From assembly GCF_024357955.1 (NCBI RefSeq), contig NZ_JANEYT010000017.1:21764-85763 (forward strand): a DNA stretch of 64,000 nucleotides. Direction: 5' to 3'. The stretch's first letter is position 1. Each line of letters begins with the position of its first letter. Below the pieces are notes generated by a model. That model was not told the origin of the DNA, ran no database searches, and worked only from the letters and a program-made list of their open reading frames with translations. Source of the stretch: Photobacterium pectinilyticum (lineage in GTDB: Bacteria; Pseudomonadota; Gammaproteobacteria; Enterobacterales; Vibrionaceae). A program made the position numbers and the translations under genes. Positions 1-7,567 of this stretch are shown here, one piece after another.

Positions 1-587
1 TAACCAAACAACTAGCCCAACAGGACCCATTTGAACCCGTAGGCAATGATCAGATGATTGCCCAGATGGCATCGTTTGCCACCGTTGACGGCATCGGCCA
101 GATGAACGAGCAGTTCGGTCTGCTAAATACCGCCATGACGTCTAACCAGGCACTGCAGGCATCGACCTTGGTTGGTCAGGATGTACTGGTGCCGAGTGCG
201 ACCGGGATGAAAGCTGAAGAGGGCGGGTTAAGTGGCCGTGTGCGCCTGACCAATTCGCTTGACCAAGCCATGATGCGGGTTGAAACCCCACAGGGTGAAC
301 TGGTTAAAACCATTAATCTTGGTGCCAAAGCGGCCGGAGACCACGATATCGAGTGGGACGGCAAGAACGATCAAGGCAAGGTGATGCCGGAAGGACAATA
401 CACAATTCGGGTATCGGGTCTGGTCGGTGGCGAAACACAGAACTATGACGTATTTACTCATGCCAACGTTAACAGCGTGGTGATGGGGCAGGGAGATGGT
501 CAGGTTCTATTGAACTTAGCCGGTCTCGACAAGCAATTTAACTTGGCTGATGTACTTCAGGTCGGAAAAGCACAAGCGAAAGGATAA
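1..587 (+). CDS. flgD: FlgD, flagellar hook-assembly capping protein (5' end outside window)
   Basis: FlgD caps the growing hook and lets FlgE subunits polymerise outside the cell; it is lost when the hook is finished. The reading frame is already open at the window edge, so the N-terminus is missing. The visible part begins with the conserved FlgD core (LAQQDPFEPVGNDQMIAQMA, codons from base 3), followed by the TVDGIGQMN helix. The C-terminal half is the beta-rich FlgD Tudor/Ig-like part, with the WDGKNDQGKVMPEGQYTIRV motif typical of FlgD Ig-like domains. It ends 6 bases before flgE, with which it is surely co-transcribed. Identity rests on the family motifs plus the neighbour. An internal ATG at 54 is not a start because the conserved region extends upstream of it. 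Confidence 0.95.
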   Translation, partial: TKQLAQQDPFEPVGNDQMIAQMASFATVDGIGQMNEQFGLLNTAMTSNQALQASTLVGQDVLVPSATGMKAEEGGLSGRVRLTNSLDQAMMRVETPQGELVKTINLGAKAAGDHDIEWDGKNDQGKVMPEGQYTIRVSGLVGGETQNYDVFTHANVNSVVMGQGDGQVLLNLAGLDKQFNLADVLQVGKAQAKG

Positions 588-593
588 TCAACT

Positions 594-1880
594 ATGAGCA
601 TGAATATTGCCTTGAGTGGCCTGGGTGCAGCTCAGAAAGATCTCAACACTACCAGTAATAATATCGCCAACGCCAACACCTATGGCTTCAAGGAATCAAG
701 GGCTGAGTTCTCTGATGTGTATTCGAACTCGATTTTCTCTAACTCGAAGACCACGACCGGTGGCGGTGTTCAGACTGCGACGGTTTCTCAGCAGTTTCAT
801 GAAGGCTCCAGTATTTACACTAACAACCCACTGGATTTACGGGTATCGGGCACCGGTTTTTTTGCCGTAGCTCCGAATAAAGCTGAGCCAGCGAACAATA
901 ACCTGACTCGCAACGGTGCTTTTCACCTCAATAACAACAACGAGATTGTTAACGCAGAAAACAACTACTTGTTGGGTTACGAGGTAAACCAAGATACTAA
1001 CTCTGTGGCATCGTATGAGCCGAAGCCGATGACCATTGATGATACTTTTGGTCAACCAAGTATGTCGAATAACGTGAATATTTCGATGAACTTACCAAGT
1101 GGTGAGGAAAAGCCCGCTGTTGCACCATTCGATTTCAACAATTCTGACACTTACAATAAGTCAACCTCTTCAACAATTTACGACTCATTGGGTAACCCGC
1201 TGAAAATGACAGCTTATTATTCGAAGAGAAACGATAATGTATGGGATGTCTTTTATACCGTTAGTGATAGTGGTGGTGAAAAAGAACTGAATATTGACTC
1301 AGGGGTCGATAATGGCACTGGCCACTTAGGCCACCGTTTACGTTTTGATGAAGGTGGGCAGTTAACATCGGGGAACTCGCATACATCAACGTCTTTTCAG
1401 GCTGCGGGGCTACAACTTGGTGGTGCAGATGGTACCCAAACGTTGACGTTTAATTATGACGATCCTACTCAATACGCGGCACCATTTGAAATTCGTAAGC
1501 TGGAGGATGAGGACGGTGCTACCACCGGTTATCTGTCCAATGTCGATATAGACTCTGACGGTAATATTCAGGCGTCTTACTCGAACGGTAAAGATAAGGT
1601 GATTGGTCGTGTTGCTATGGCCCGTGTTGCTAACGAGCAAGGTTTGGCCCAGCTAGGTGGTACTATGTGGAATGCTACCCAAGACTCTGGTGCTACTGTC
1701 TGGGGCGATGCCTCACAGGGCTCGTTTGGTTCAATCAAAAACGGTACCTTGGAGCAATCCAATATCGATATGACCCAGGAGCTGGTGGACTTGATCTCTG
1801 CCCAGCGTAATTTCCAGGCCAGCTCACGTGCCCTGGATGTGAACAACCAGCTACAGCAGAACATTTTGCAGATCCGCTAA
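594..1880 (+). CDS. flgE: FlgE, flagellar hook protein
   Basis: Structural subunit of the hook, the universal joint between rod and filament. The 428-aa product has the two ends shared by all rod/hook proteins: an N-terminal LSGLGAAQKDLNTTSNNIAN helix followed by ANTYGFKESRAEF, and a C-terminal amphipathic helix (NIDMTQELVDLISAQRNFQA, then SRALDVNNQLQQNILQIR). Between them is the variable beta-rich hook domain. Length is normal for a Vibrionaceae FlgE. It starts 6 bases after flgD and is the last gene before a hairpin at 1918-1948, so flgD-flgE appear to close one transcription unit. No signal peptide, as expected for a substrate of the flagellar type III export gate. Confidence 0.97.
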   Translation: MSMNIALSGLGAAQKDLNTTSNNIANANTYGFKESRAEFSDVYSNSIFSNSKTTTGGGVQTATVSQQFHEGSSIYTNNPLDLRVSGTGFFAVAPNKAEPANNNLTRNGAFHLNNNNEIVNAENNYLLGYEVNQDTNSVASYEPKPMTIDDTFGQPSMSNNVNISMNLPSGEEKPAVAPFDFNNSDTYNKSTSSTIYDSLGNPLKMTAYYSKRNDNVWDVFYTVSDSGGEKELNIDSGVDNGTGHLGHRLRFDEGGQLTSGNSHTSTSFQAAGLQLGGADGTQTLTFNYDDPTQYAAPFEIRKLEDEDGATTGYLSNVDIDSDGNIQASYSNGKDKVIGRVAMARVANEQGLAQLGGTMWNATQDSGATVWGDASQGSFGSIKNGTLEQSNIDMTQELVDLISAQRNFQASSRALDVNNQLQQNILQIR

Positions 1881-1917
1881 TCTTTTTCTGTAATAACCTC
1901 CTGCTGAAATAGCGCCG

Positions 1918-1948
1918 AGCCCATAACACTGGCTGTTATGGGCTTTGG
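1918..1948 (+). terminator. Hairpin terminator after flgE
   Basis: An 11-bp perfect inverted repeat, AGCCCATAACA and TGTTATGGGCT, encloses the 5-base loop CTGGC, 37 bases after the flgE stop. The downstream strand continues TTGG rather than a long T tract, so termination may be partial. Together with the sigma-54-like site at 2110 it separates flgE from flgF. Confidence 0.65.
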
Positions 1949-2109
1949 TCAATTTATTGACACCTAAACCATCAAATTGGAAGTCATGATTAATTGACTA
2001 AGCATGACCGCCAATGAAGCGGCAACGTTTTTCCCCTTCATGTTTGTCACTCTCCATTTTTTGCTTTTATTCTTATGTAAATCAATGTCCTACCTGTTAC
2101 CGGTTTTGA

Positions 2110-2125
2110 TGGTATGCTTTTTGCA
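2110..2125 (+). promoter_or_regulatory. Sigma-54 (RpoN) promoter for flgFGHIJ
   Basis: TGGTATG-CTTT-TTGCA matches the -24/-12 consensus TGGCACG-N4-TTGCA with the GG and GC doublets at the required spacing. It lies 34 bases before the flgF ATG, in a 278-base gap free of genes. In V. cholerae the flg hook/basal-body operons are class III genes activated by FlrC with RpoN, which fits. The assignment is by consensus only. Confidence 0.75.
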
Positions 2126-2158
2126 TTAATACTGCCTATCGATAGAGGGGATTGATAG

Positions 2159-2911
2159 ATGGATCGCGCATTATTTCTAGCCATGAGTGGCGCCAAGCAA
2201 GACATGTACGGCATGCAGGTTGCGGCCAACAATTTGGCGAACGTGAATACCACCGGCTTTCGTGCTGATTTGCAGCAGGCGAGAAGTATGCAAGCGTATG
2301 GCGAAGGGTTGCCAAGTCGAGTATTTGCTATGACGGAACGTCCAGGCAACAACTTTGAGCAGGGAGCGGTAAAAATGACCGGTCGTGCAATGGACGTGGC
2401 CGTTGAAGGCAACGGTTGGCTGGCGGTTCAAGATGTGTCGGGACAAGAAGCTTACACCCGTGCTGGCCATTTGAAGATTGATGAGATGGGTATGCTGCAA
2501 AACAGCAACGGCCAGCTTATTTTAGGTGACGCCGATGCACCGATTTTTGTCCCACTCCCTATCAACAAAATTGAAATCCAAAAAGACGGCACGGTCAGCA
2601 TTTTGCCGCAGGGGGCACCACCGGAAGCCATGGTCGCTATCAATCGGATCAAATTGGTTAACCCCAACAACAGTGACTTGTACAAGGACGTCGATGGTTT
2701 GTTCAAGCCAACGACCCCGAACCCTCAGGGCTTGGAAGCCGATGCAAGCGTAACCTTGCTCAGTGGCGCTTTGGAAGGCAGTAATGTGAATGCTGTGGGT
2801 GAAATGGTCAGCATGATTGATCTTCAGCGCCACTTTGAAATGCAAGTCAAATTGATGAAAACCGCAGAAGACATGGATAAATCGTCTTCATCTTTAATGC
2901 GAATCGGATAA
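2159..2911 (+). CDS. flgF: FlgF, flagellar proximal-rod protein
   Basis: One of the rod proteins that link the MS ring to the hook. The 250-aa product opens with MDRALFLAMSGAKQDMYGMQ and the rod/hook N-terminal signature AANNLANVNTTGFRADLQQA, and ends with the matching C-terminal helix (LEGSNVNAVGEMVSMIDLQR and the HFEMQVKLMKTAEDMD region). Size and paralogy to the downstream flgG identify it as FlgF. It is first in a tight flgFGHIJ operon, with 17 bases to flgG, and is preceded by its own sigma-54-like promoter. The start at 2159 is supported by a GAGGGG ribosome-binding site about 7 bases upstream. Confidence 0.96.
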   Translation: MDRALFLAMSGAKQDMYGMQVAANNLANVNTTGFRADLQQARSMQAYGEGLPSRVFAMTERPGNNFEQGAVKMTGRAMDVAVEGNGWLAVQDVSGQEAYTRAGHLKIDEMGMLQNSNGQLILGDADAPIFVPLPINKIEIQKDGTVSILPQGAPPEAMVAINRIKLVNPNNSDLYKDVDGLFKPTTPNPQGLEADASVTLLSGALEGSNVNAVGEMVSMIDLQRHFEMQVKLMKTAEDMDKSSSSLMRIG

Positions 2912-2928
2912 TAGCGAGGAGTTAACGA

Positions 2929-3717
2929 ATGCATCCAGCTCTATGGGTTAGTAAGACTGGTCTTGATGCCCAGCAAACCAATATTTCAACGGTTTCCAAT
3001 AACCTAGCTAACGCCTCGACAATAGGTTTTAAGAAAAGCCGCCCAGTTTTTGAAGATCTTTTTTACCAGAATATTAACCAGCCTGGCGGTCAGGCAACGC
3101 AAGATACTACCTTGCCATCAGGCTTGATGCTGGGTGCCGGCTCAAAAGTGGTCGCCACTCAGAAGGTCTTTACTCAAGGTAATACCCAAACCACCGACAA
3201 TGCGCTCGATATGATGGTCGAGGGCGATGGCTTCTTCCAGGTTATGTTGCCAGACGGCAACATCGGCTATACCCGTAACGGCCAATTTACCGTGAGTAAC
3301 GAAGGCCAGATTGTGACCTCTGGCGCGGGTTATGTTCTGGAGCCTGAAATTGTGGTGCCAGACAATGCGGTTGCCATTACAGTCGGCACCGACGGTGAAG
3401 TCTCTGCCCGTATTCGAGATCAGCAGGAAAATCAGGTGCTGGGCCAGATCAACCTGACCAACTTCATTAATCCAGGCGGTATGGAGCCGATTGGTCAGAA
3501 CCTTTACCTACCGACAGGGGCAAGTGGCGACCCGCAAGAGGGGATCCCCGGGCTTGATGGTTTCGGCAGTGTTCGCCAGTCGATGCTGGAAACATCCAAT
3601 GTGAATGTTACCGAAGAACTGGTCAATATGATCGAGGCACAACGGGTTTACGAGATGAACTCCAAGGTGATTTCTACCGTGGATCAGATGCTGAGCTACG
3701 TTAACCAGCAGCTATAA
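2929..3717 (+). CDS. flgG: FlgG, flagellar distal-rod protein
   Basis: Main subunit of the distal rod that passes through the peptidoglycan and outer-membrane rings. The 262-aa product matches the normal FlgG length and carries MHPALWVSKTGLDAQQTNIS, the NNLANASTIGFKKSRPVFED signature, the central GDGFFQVMLPDGNIGYTRNG stretch, and the C-terminal LETSNVNVTEELVNMIEAQR helix. This is one of the most conserved proteins in the cluster, so identification is secure. The gene sits between flgF and flgH with short spacings and a GAGG ribosome-binding site before the ATG at 2929. Confidence 0.97.
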   Translation: MHPALWVSKTGLDAQQTNISTVSNNLANASTIGFKKSRPVFEDLFYQNINQPGGQATQDTTLPSGLMLGAGSKVVATQKVFTQGNTQTTDNALDMMVEGDGFFQVMLPDGNIGYTRNGQFTVSNEGQIVTSGAGYVLEPEIVVPDNAVAITVGTDGEVSARIRDQQENQVLGQINLTNFINPGGMEPIGQNLYLPTGASGDPQEGIPGLDGFGSVRQSMLETSNVNVTEELVNMIEAQRVYEMNSKVISTVDQMLSYVNQQL

Positions 3718-3730
3718 CAGGGAGTAAGGT

Positions 3731-4498
3731 ATGGGCAAATATTGGCTGGTTTTACTGGTTGCAATGCTATCGGGTTGTGCGCAGAACTTTGATACTGGCT
3801 CTGATCTTGATAGTGCGGTCAGTGAGGTTGATGCGGTTGAAGGCACGACTGAGCAAAGTGATGGCATTATTGGTTTGGTCAGGCAGCGGGAAGACGCGGT
3901 ACAGGGCGATCCTAACTGGTCTTCTGTTCGTCCGCCTGAGAAGCCGGAGCACTATGCCACTTCTACCGGTTCACTATTTAATACCACCAGCGCCATGGGG
4001 CTTTACAACGATTCACGTCCGACTGGGCTCGGTGATATTGTCACCGTATTGCTTGAGGAGAAGACTCAGGCAAGAAAGAGTGCCAGTTCAGATTTGGGCA
4101 AATCGACAGATATGAGCATGGAACCGATCATGCTTGGTGGACGTCCGGTGAATATTGGTAACTATGATTTGTCCTATGCCCTTACCAACGATAATTCATT
4201 CTCAGGCAGCCTTTCCTCGGATCAAAGCAACAGCTTTTCCGGTTCTATTTCGGTTGAGGTGATTGAAGTGTTACCTAATGGTAACTTGCTGGTACGAGGA
4301 GAAAAGTGGCTGACACTGAACAGCGGTGACGAATATATCCGGGTGAGTGGTACTATTCGCCCAGATGATATCGATTCGGACAACGCTATTCCCTCAACCC
4401 GTATCTCCAATGCGCGGATTCAGTACTCGGCGACGGGCGATCGTCAGGATACCCAGGACCCAAGCTGGTTTGGCCGATTCTTCAATGCAGCGATGTAA
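3731..4498 (+). CDS. flgH: FlgH, flagellar L-ring lipoprotein
   Basis: Forms the outer-membrane L ring, the bushing around the distal rod. The 255-aa product starts with a lipoprotein signal peptide whose lipobox LSGC puts the acylated cysteine at residue 16. The mature part shows FlgH landmarks: GSLFNTTSAMGLYNDSRPTG, GDIVTVLLEEKTQARKSASS, VEVIEVLPNGNLLVRGEKWL and the FGRFFNAAM end. It lies 13 bases after flgG and 3 bases before flgI, so L- and P-ring proteins are translated from the same message. Exported by Sec, unlike the rod and hook proteins around it. Confidence 0.96.
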   Translation: MGKYWLVLLVAMLSGCAQNFDTGSDLDSAVSEVDAVEGTTEQSDGIIGLVRQREDAVQGDPNWSSVRPPEKPEHYATSTGSLFNTTSAMGLYNDSRPTGLGDIVTVLLEEKTQARKSASSDLGKSTDMSMEPIMLGGRPVNIGNYDLSYALTNDNSFSGSLSSDQSNSFSGSISVEVIEVLPNGNLLVRGEKWLTLNSGDEYIRVSGTIRPDDIDSDNAIPSTRISNARIQYSATGDRQDTQDPSWFGRFFNAAM

Positions 4499-4501
4499 GA
4501 C

Positions 4502-5620
4502 ATGAAAAAGTTAATCCCAACCCTGTTATTTAGTCTAATACTGACACTTGTCTTGCCTGTGGTTGCACCGCAAGCTCATGCTGCCCGCATTAAAGATGTC
4601 GCTGGCGTTGCCGGAGTCAGGGATAACCAATTAGTTGGTTATGGCTTGGTAGTCGGTCTGCCAGGAACCGGTGAGTCATCTTCAGCGTATTATACCGAGC
4701 AGAGCTTCCGTGCCATGCTGAATAACTTTGGGATTAATATCCCCGAAGGTGAGCGGTTCCGCACCCGAAATGTCGCGGCGGTGGCCGTCCATGCCACGTT
4801 GCCACCTTTTTCCAAGCAAGGTCAACAAATTGACATCACCGTCTCGTCGGTCGGCTCAGCCAAGAGTTTGCGCGGCGGTACGCTCCTGCAAACTTTCCTG
4901 AAAGGCTTAGACGGCAATATTTATGCGGTCGCGCAAGGTAGCCTTGTAGTCGGCGGTTTTACTGCTGACGGTGCTGACGGATCGCGAATTGTCAGCAATA
5001 CCCCAACCGTGGGGACGATCCCTTCTGGCGCGATTGTCGAACAAGAAGTGCCAAACCCGTTTGGCCGTGGTGACTTTCTGACGTTTAACCTCTTCGAGCC
5101 GGACTTCTCCACCGCGCAGAACATGGTAGATGCGATTAATAATTTCCTTGGTCCTGATGTGGCTTCGGCCATGGATGCGGCGTCGGTGCGGGTGCGTGCC
5201 CCGCGTGATGTTAGCCAGCGTGTGGCTTTCCTTTCAACCATTGAAAATGTGGAATTTGAAACCGCGGATTCAGGGGCGCAAATTATCGTAAATTCGCGCA
5301 CTGGAACCATTGTTATCGGCCAGCATGTTCGGTTGAAACCAGCCGCCATTACCCATGGCGGGATGACCGTATCCATCAAAGAAAACCTGTCGGCTAGCCA
5401 GCCGAATGCCTTTGCTGGTGGGCAAACCGTGGTGGTACCCGATAGCGAAATCACCGTTACCGAAGAAGATTCGCGGATGTTCTTGTTTGAACCGGGTGTG
5501 AGTCTTGATGATTTGGTTCGTGCCGTGAATCAGGTAGGGGCTGCGCCGTCAGATCTGATGGCAATTTTACAAGCATTGAAACAAGCTGGTGCCATTGAAG
5601 GCCAGCTGATCATCATTTAA
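4502..5620 (+). CDS. flgI: FlgI, flagellar P-ring protein
   Basis: Forms the periplasmic P ring in the peptidoglycan layer. The 372-aa product begins with a Sec signal peptide ([20 protein letters not shown], cleavage likely after QAHA near residue 27), followed by the conserved FlgI start [20 protein letters not shown] and [11 protein letters not shown]. The C-terminal [20 protein letters not shown] and [20 protein letters not shown] region is diagnostic. Length is typical. It follows flgH by 3 bases and precedes flgJ by 12 bases. Confidence 0.97.
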   Translation: MKKLIPTLLFSLILTLVLPVVAPQAHAARIKDVAGVAGVRDNQLVGYGLVVGLPGTGESSSAYYTEQSFRAMLNNFGINIPEGERFRTRNVAAVAVHATLPPFSKQGQQIDITVSSVGSAKSLRGGTLLQTFLKGLDGNIYAVAQGSLVVGGFTADGADGSRIVSNTPTVGTIPSGAIVEQEVPNPFGRGDFLTFNLFEPDFSTAQNMVDAINNFLGPDVASAMDAASVRVRAPRDVSQRVAFLSTIENVEFETADSGAQIIVNSRTGTIVIGQHVRLKPAAITHGGMTVSIKENLSASQPNAFAGGQTVVVPDSEITVTEEDSRMFLFEPGVSLDDLVRAVNQVGAAPSDLMAILQALKQAGAIEGQLIII

Positions 5621-5632
5621 AGGGAGAGCAAG

Positions 5633-6715
5633 GTGAAAAGTCCGACCGACACCAGTTTTGTTCTTGATATATCAAGCCTTGATCGCTTGCGAGCCGGGGT
5701 GAAAACTGGCAAAGAAGGTGAGAAGGCGAGTCTGCAGGCCGCTGCCGAGCAGTTTGAAGCCATCTTCACCCAGATGATGTTCAAATCGATGCGAGAAGCA
5801 AACTCCGCTTTTGAGTCGGACTTGATGAGTAGCCGCAACGCAAAATTCTTTGAACAGATGCATGATGAGCAGATGGCCAGTGAGTTGAGCCGCAGCAATT
5901 CACTGGGTCTTGCTGATATGATTGTTCAGCAGCTTGGTGCCCACCAAGATGAGAGCGCGGTGAAGCAAAGTGATGGTACGCTAAATAAAGAACAGCCGTT
6001 TGTTGAGCTAGACAAAGGCGGCAAGACCCTGCCCTTTGAGCGGCAAGATAATCGTACCGAGATGAATAACCAAAGCATTTCACCTGAAATCCATAAAAAT
6101 ACCTTATCTGAATCATCCATGAGCGAAGAAGAGATTACTCAGATAGCCAATAAAGCGATTGCCCAGCGTAATATGGCGAATAGTGCTCCTGCTCCTGTCT
6201 CTGCTATGCAAGCAGAAGGAGCACCAATGCCAGAAAGCTTTGATTCTCCGCAAGCCTTTGTTTCACATATGGCCCCCTATGCTCGTCGGACCGCTAATGT
6301 GTTGGGGGTCGATCCTGCGGTATTGATAGCCCAAGCCGCTCTTGAAACAGGGTGGGGCAAGAAAGTGATCAGTAATGCCGCTGGTAACAGCAATAACCTG
6401 TTTAACATTAAGGCTGATCCAAGCTGGAAAGGGGATAAAATGGCGACGCAAACCTTGGAGTATCATCAAGGTATTGCCGTGCAAGAACGTGCAGCATTTC
6501 GTTCTTATGACTCTTTCGATGAAAGCTTTAATGATTATGCGCAGTTCTTAAAGCGGAACCCAAGGTATTCGGTTGCGCTAGAAAATACGCAAGATCCGAA
6601 AGCGTTTATTAATGAGATCCACAAAGCCGGTTATGCGACCGATCCGAGCTACAGCGATAAAGTGATGCGGGTATTTGATCAGGTCAGTGACTTGATGGAT
6701 AAAGAGCAGCAATAA
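5633..6715 (+). CDS. flgJ: FlgJ, rod-binding protein with peptidoglycan hydrolase domain
   Basis: Bifunctional rod-cap protein that opens the peptidoglycan so the rod can pass. Residues about 1-110 are the rod-binding domain (AAEQFEAIFTQMMFKSMREA). A low-complexity linker follows to about residue 200, then a glucosaminidase domain (DSPQAFVSHMAPYARRTANV, AALETGWGKK with the likely catalytic glutamate near residue 238, NNLFNIKADPSWKGD, FRSYDSFDESFNDYAQFLKR). The start is a GTG at 5633, chosen because a GGGAGAGCAAGG ribosome-binding region lies directly upstream and the family alignment begins there. It is the last gene of flgFGHIJ. No clear terminator follows, but 10 bases beyond its stop is the end of a small convergent ORF. 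Confidence 0.95.
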   Translation: MKSPTDTSFVLDISSLDRLRAGVKTGKEGEKASLQAAAEQFEAIFTQMMFKSMREANSAFESDLMSSRNAKFFEQMHDEQMASELSRSNSLGLADMIVQQLGAHQDESAVKQSDGTLNKEQPFVELDKGGKTLPFERQDNRTEMNNQSISPEIHKNTLSESSMSEEEITQIANKAIAQRNMANSAPAPVSAMQAEGAPMPESFDSPQAFVSHMAPYARRTANVLGVDPAVLIAQAALETGWGKKVISNAAGNSNNLFNIKADPSWKGDKMATQTLEYHQGIAVQERAAFRSYDSFDESFNDYAQFLKRNPRYSVALENTQDPKAFINEIHKAGYATDPSYSDKVMRVFDQVSDLMDKEQQ

Positions 6716-6725
6716 AAGATAAAAT

Positions 6726-6908
6726 TTAAACAAACACATCTACAATTGATGAAATGATATTCAGTGTGTCCTCACTTTCAGACAGGGCAGATTTAATTTC
6801 ATTCGTCTGTACTTTTTCTTGGTTGCCCTCCCGAATATTATCTAACACCACAGGTGCAATAATCTCTTTGATAGCATAGCCGAGTAATGTTGCAAGGCCA
6901 ATGTTCAT
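6726..6908 (-). CDS. Small hypothetical protein in the flgJ-flgK gap
   Basis: A 60-aa ORF on the minus strand, not recognised. It begins with a hydrophobic stretch (MNIGLATLLGYAIKEIIAPV) followed by a polar, acidic segment (residues about 24-46) and a short hydrophobic tail (LNIISSIVDVFV). The start at 6908 was chosen over an in-frame ATG at 6920 because a GGTGGTG purine-rich site sits just upstream. A TATAAT-like -10 lies further upstream in an AT-rich segment, where such matches arise by chance. It is the only minus-strand gene candidate before the window's right edge, and its stop converges on that of flgJ 10 bases away. It could be a genuine small protein or an accidental ORF. Confidence 0.4.
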   Translation of the reverse strand: MNIGLATLLGYAIKEIIAPVVLDNIREGNQEKVQTNEIKSALSESEDTLNIISSIVDVFV

Positions 6909-6920
6909 AATCACCACCAA

Positions 6921-7487
6921 TGGTTTTTTACTGATTAGATAAAGTAATTATATAGACAAGTTATACTGATTATCTAGTGTAAATTAGTGTAAATCGAAAT
7001 AAATTGTAAATGTTAGGTCGGGTTAACGGTGGTGTTGTGTTGTTAACTTGTATCTTTGTCGGTGATTTAGCCATGATTCCCCGTTGATTATTGATGGGGC
7101 AACAATTATTTTATCTTTTATAATAAATTCAATGGTTTATTTTTTGTTGGTGAGGGTCGTATATGGCTATGTATCACGTTTGTCAAAATAATGGCTATTT
7201 TTTGTCAGTTGATATTCACAAAGAATAATATCAACAGTTGACTTTTTAATTTATTATTCAGTCCTCTAATTTAGTTAATGATTTTAATCTTAAATTAAAT
7301 ATAAGGTATGGGGTACTGAAAAGAGTTTAGGCTGTTTCTTAGTACCAATAACCTCAAAATATGTCTCTTTAGTTGGCGTCAAAAATACCGCTGGAAGCTA
7401 ATATATTACGGCTATTTTCAATCTAGCCAATGCTGCTTGATTAACTTCCTGTAATTTCGCTATTCAATTCATTGACTTTAAGTGCGT
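6921..7487. other. AT-rich intergenic region between flgJ and flgK
   Basis: About 570 bases without a credible gene, visibly richer in A and T than the flanking flagellar genes, with many short runs such as TTATTATT and AATTTAGTTAA. It carries no RNA gene that I recognise. The right end leads into the sigma-54-like promoter of flgK. It may hold regulator-binding sites (for example FlrC or H-NS) that cannot be assigned by eye. Confidence 0.5.
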
Positions 7488-7503
7488 TGGCCTGTTTTTT
7501 GCA
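7488..7503 (+). promoter_or_regulatory. Sigma-54 (RpoN) promoter for flgKL
   Basis: TGGCCTG-TTTT-TTGCA matches the -24/-12 consensus with correct GG-N10-GC spacing, 65 bases before the flgK start. In V. cholerae flgKL is a FlrC/RpoN-dependent class III operon, in agreement. Confidence 0.8.
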
Positions 7504-7567
7504 TCAGTCTATTTTCTTGTTAGGGTGATTGGTGTGATTGCCGCTGGAGTTGGCTGGAGGTAAAGGT

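Noticed and set aside
4921..5454. 177-aa minus-strand ORF opposite flgI
   Set aside because: Antisense to conserved P-ring sequence, no start signal, no domain.
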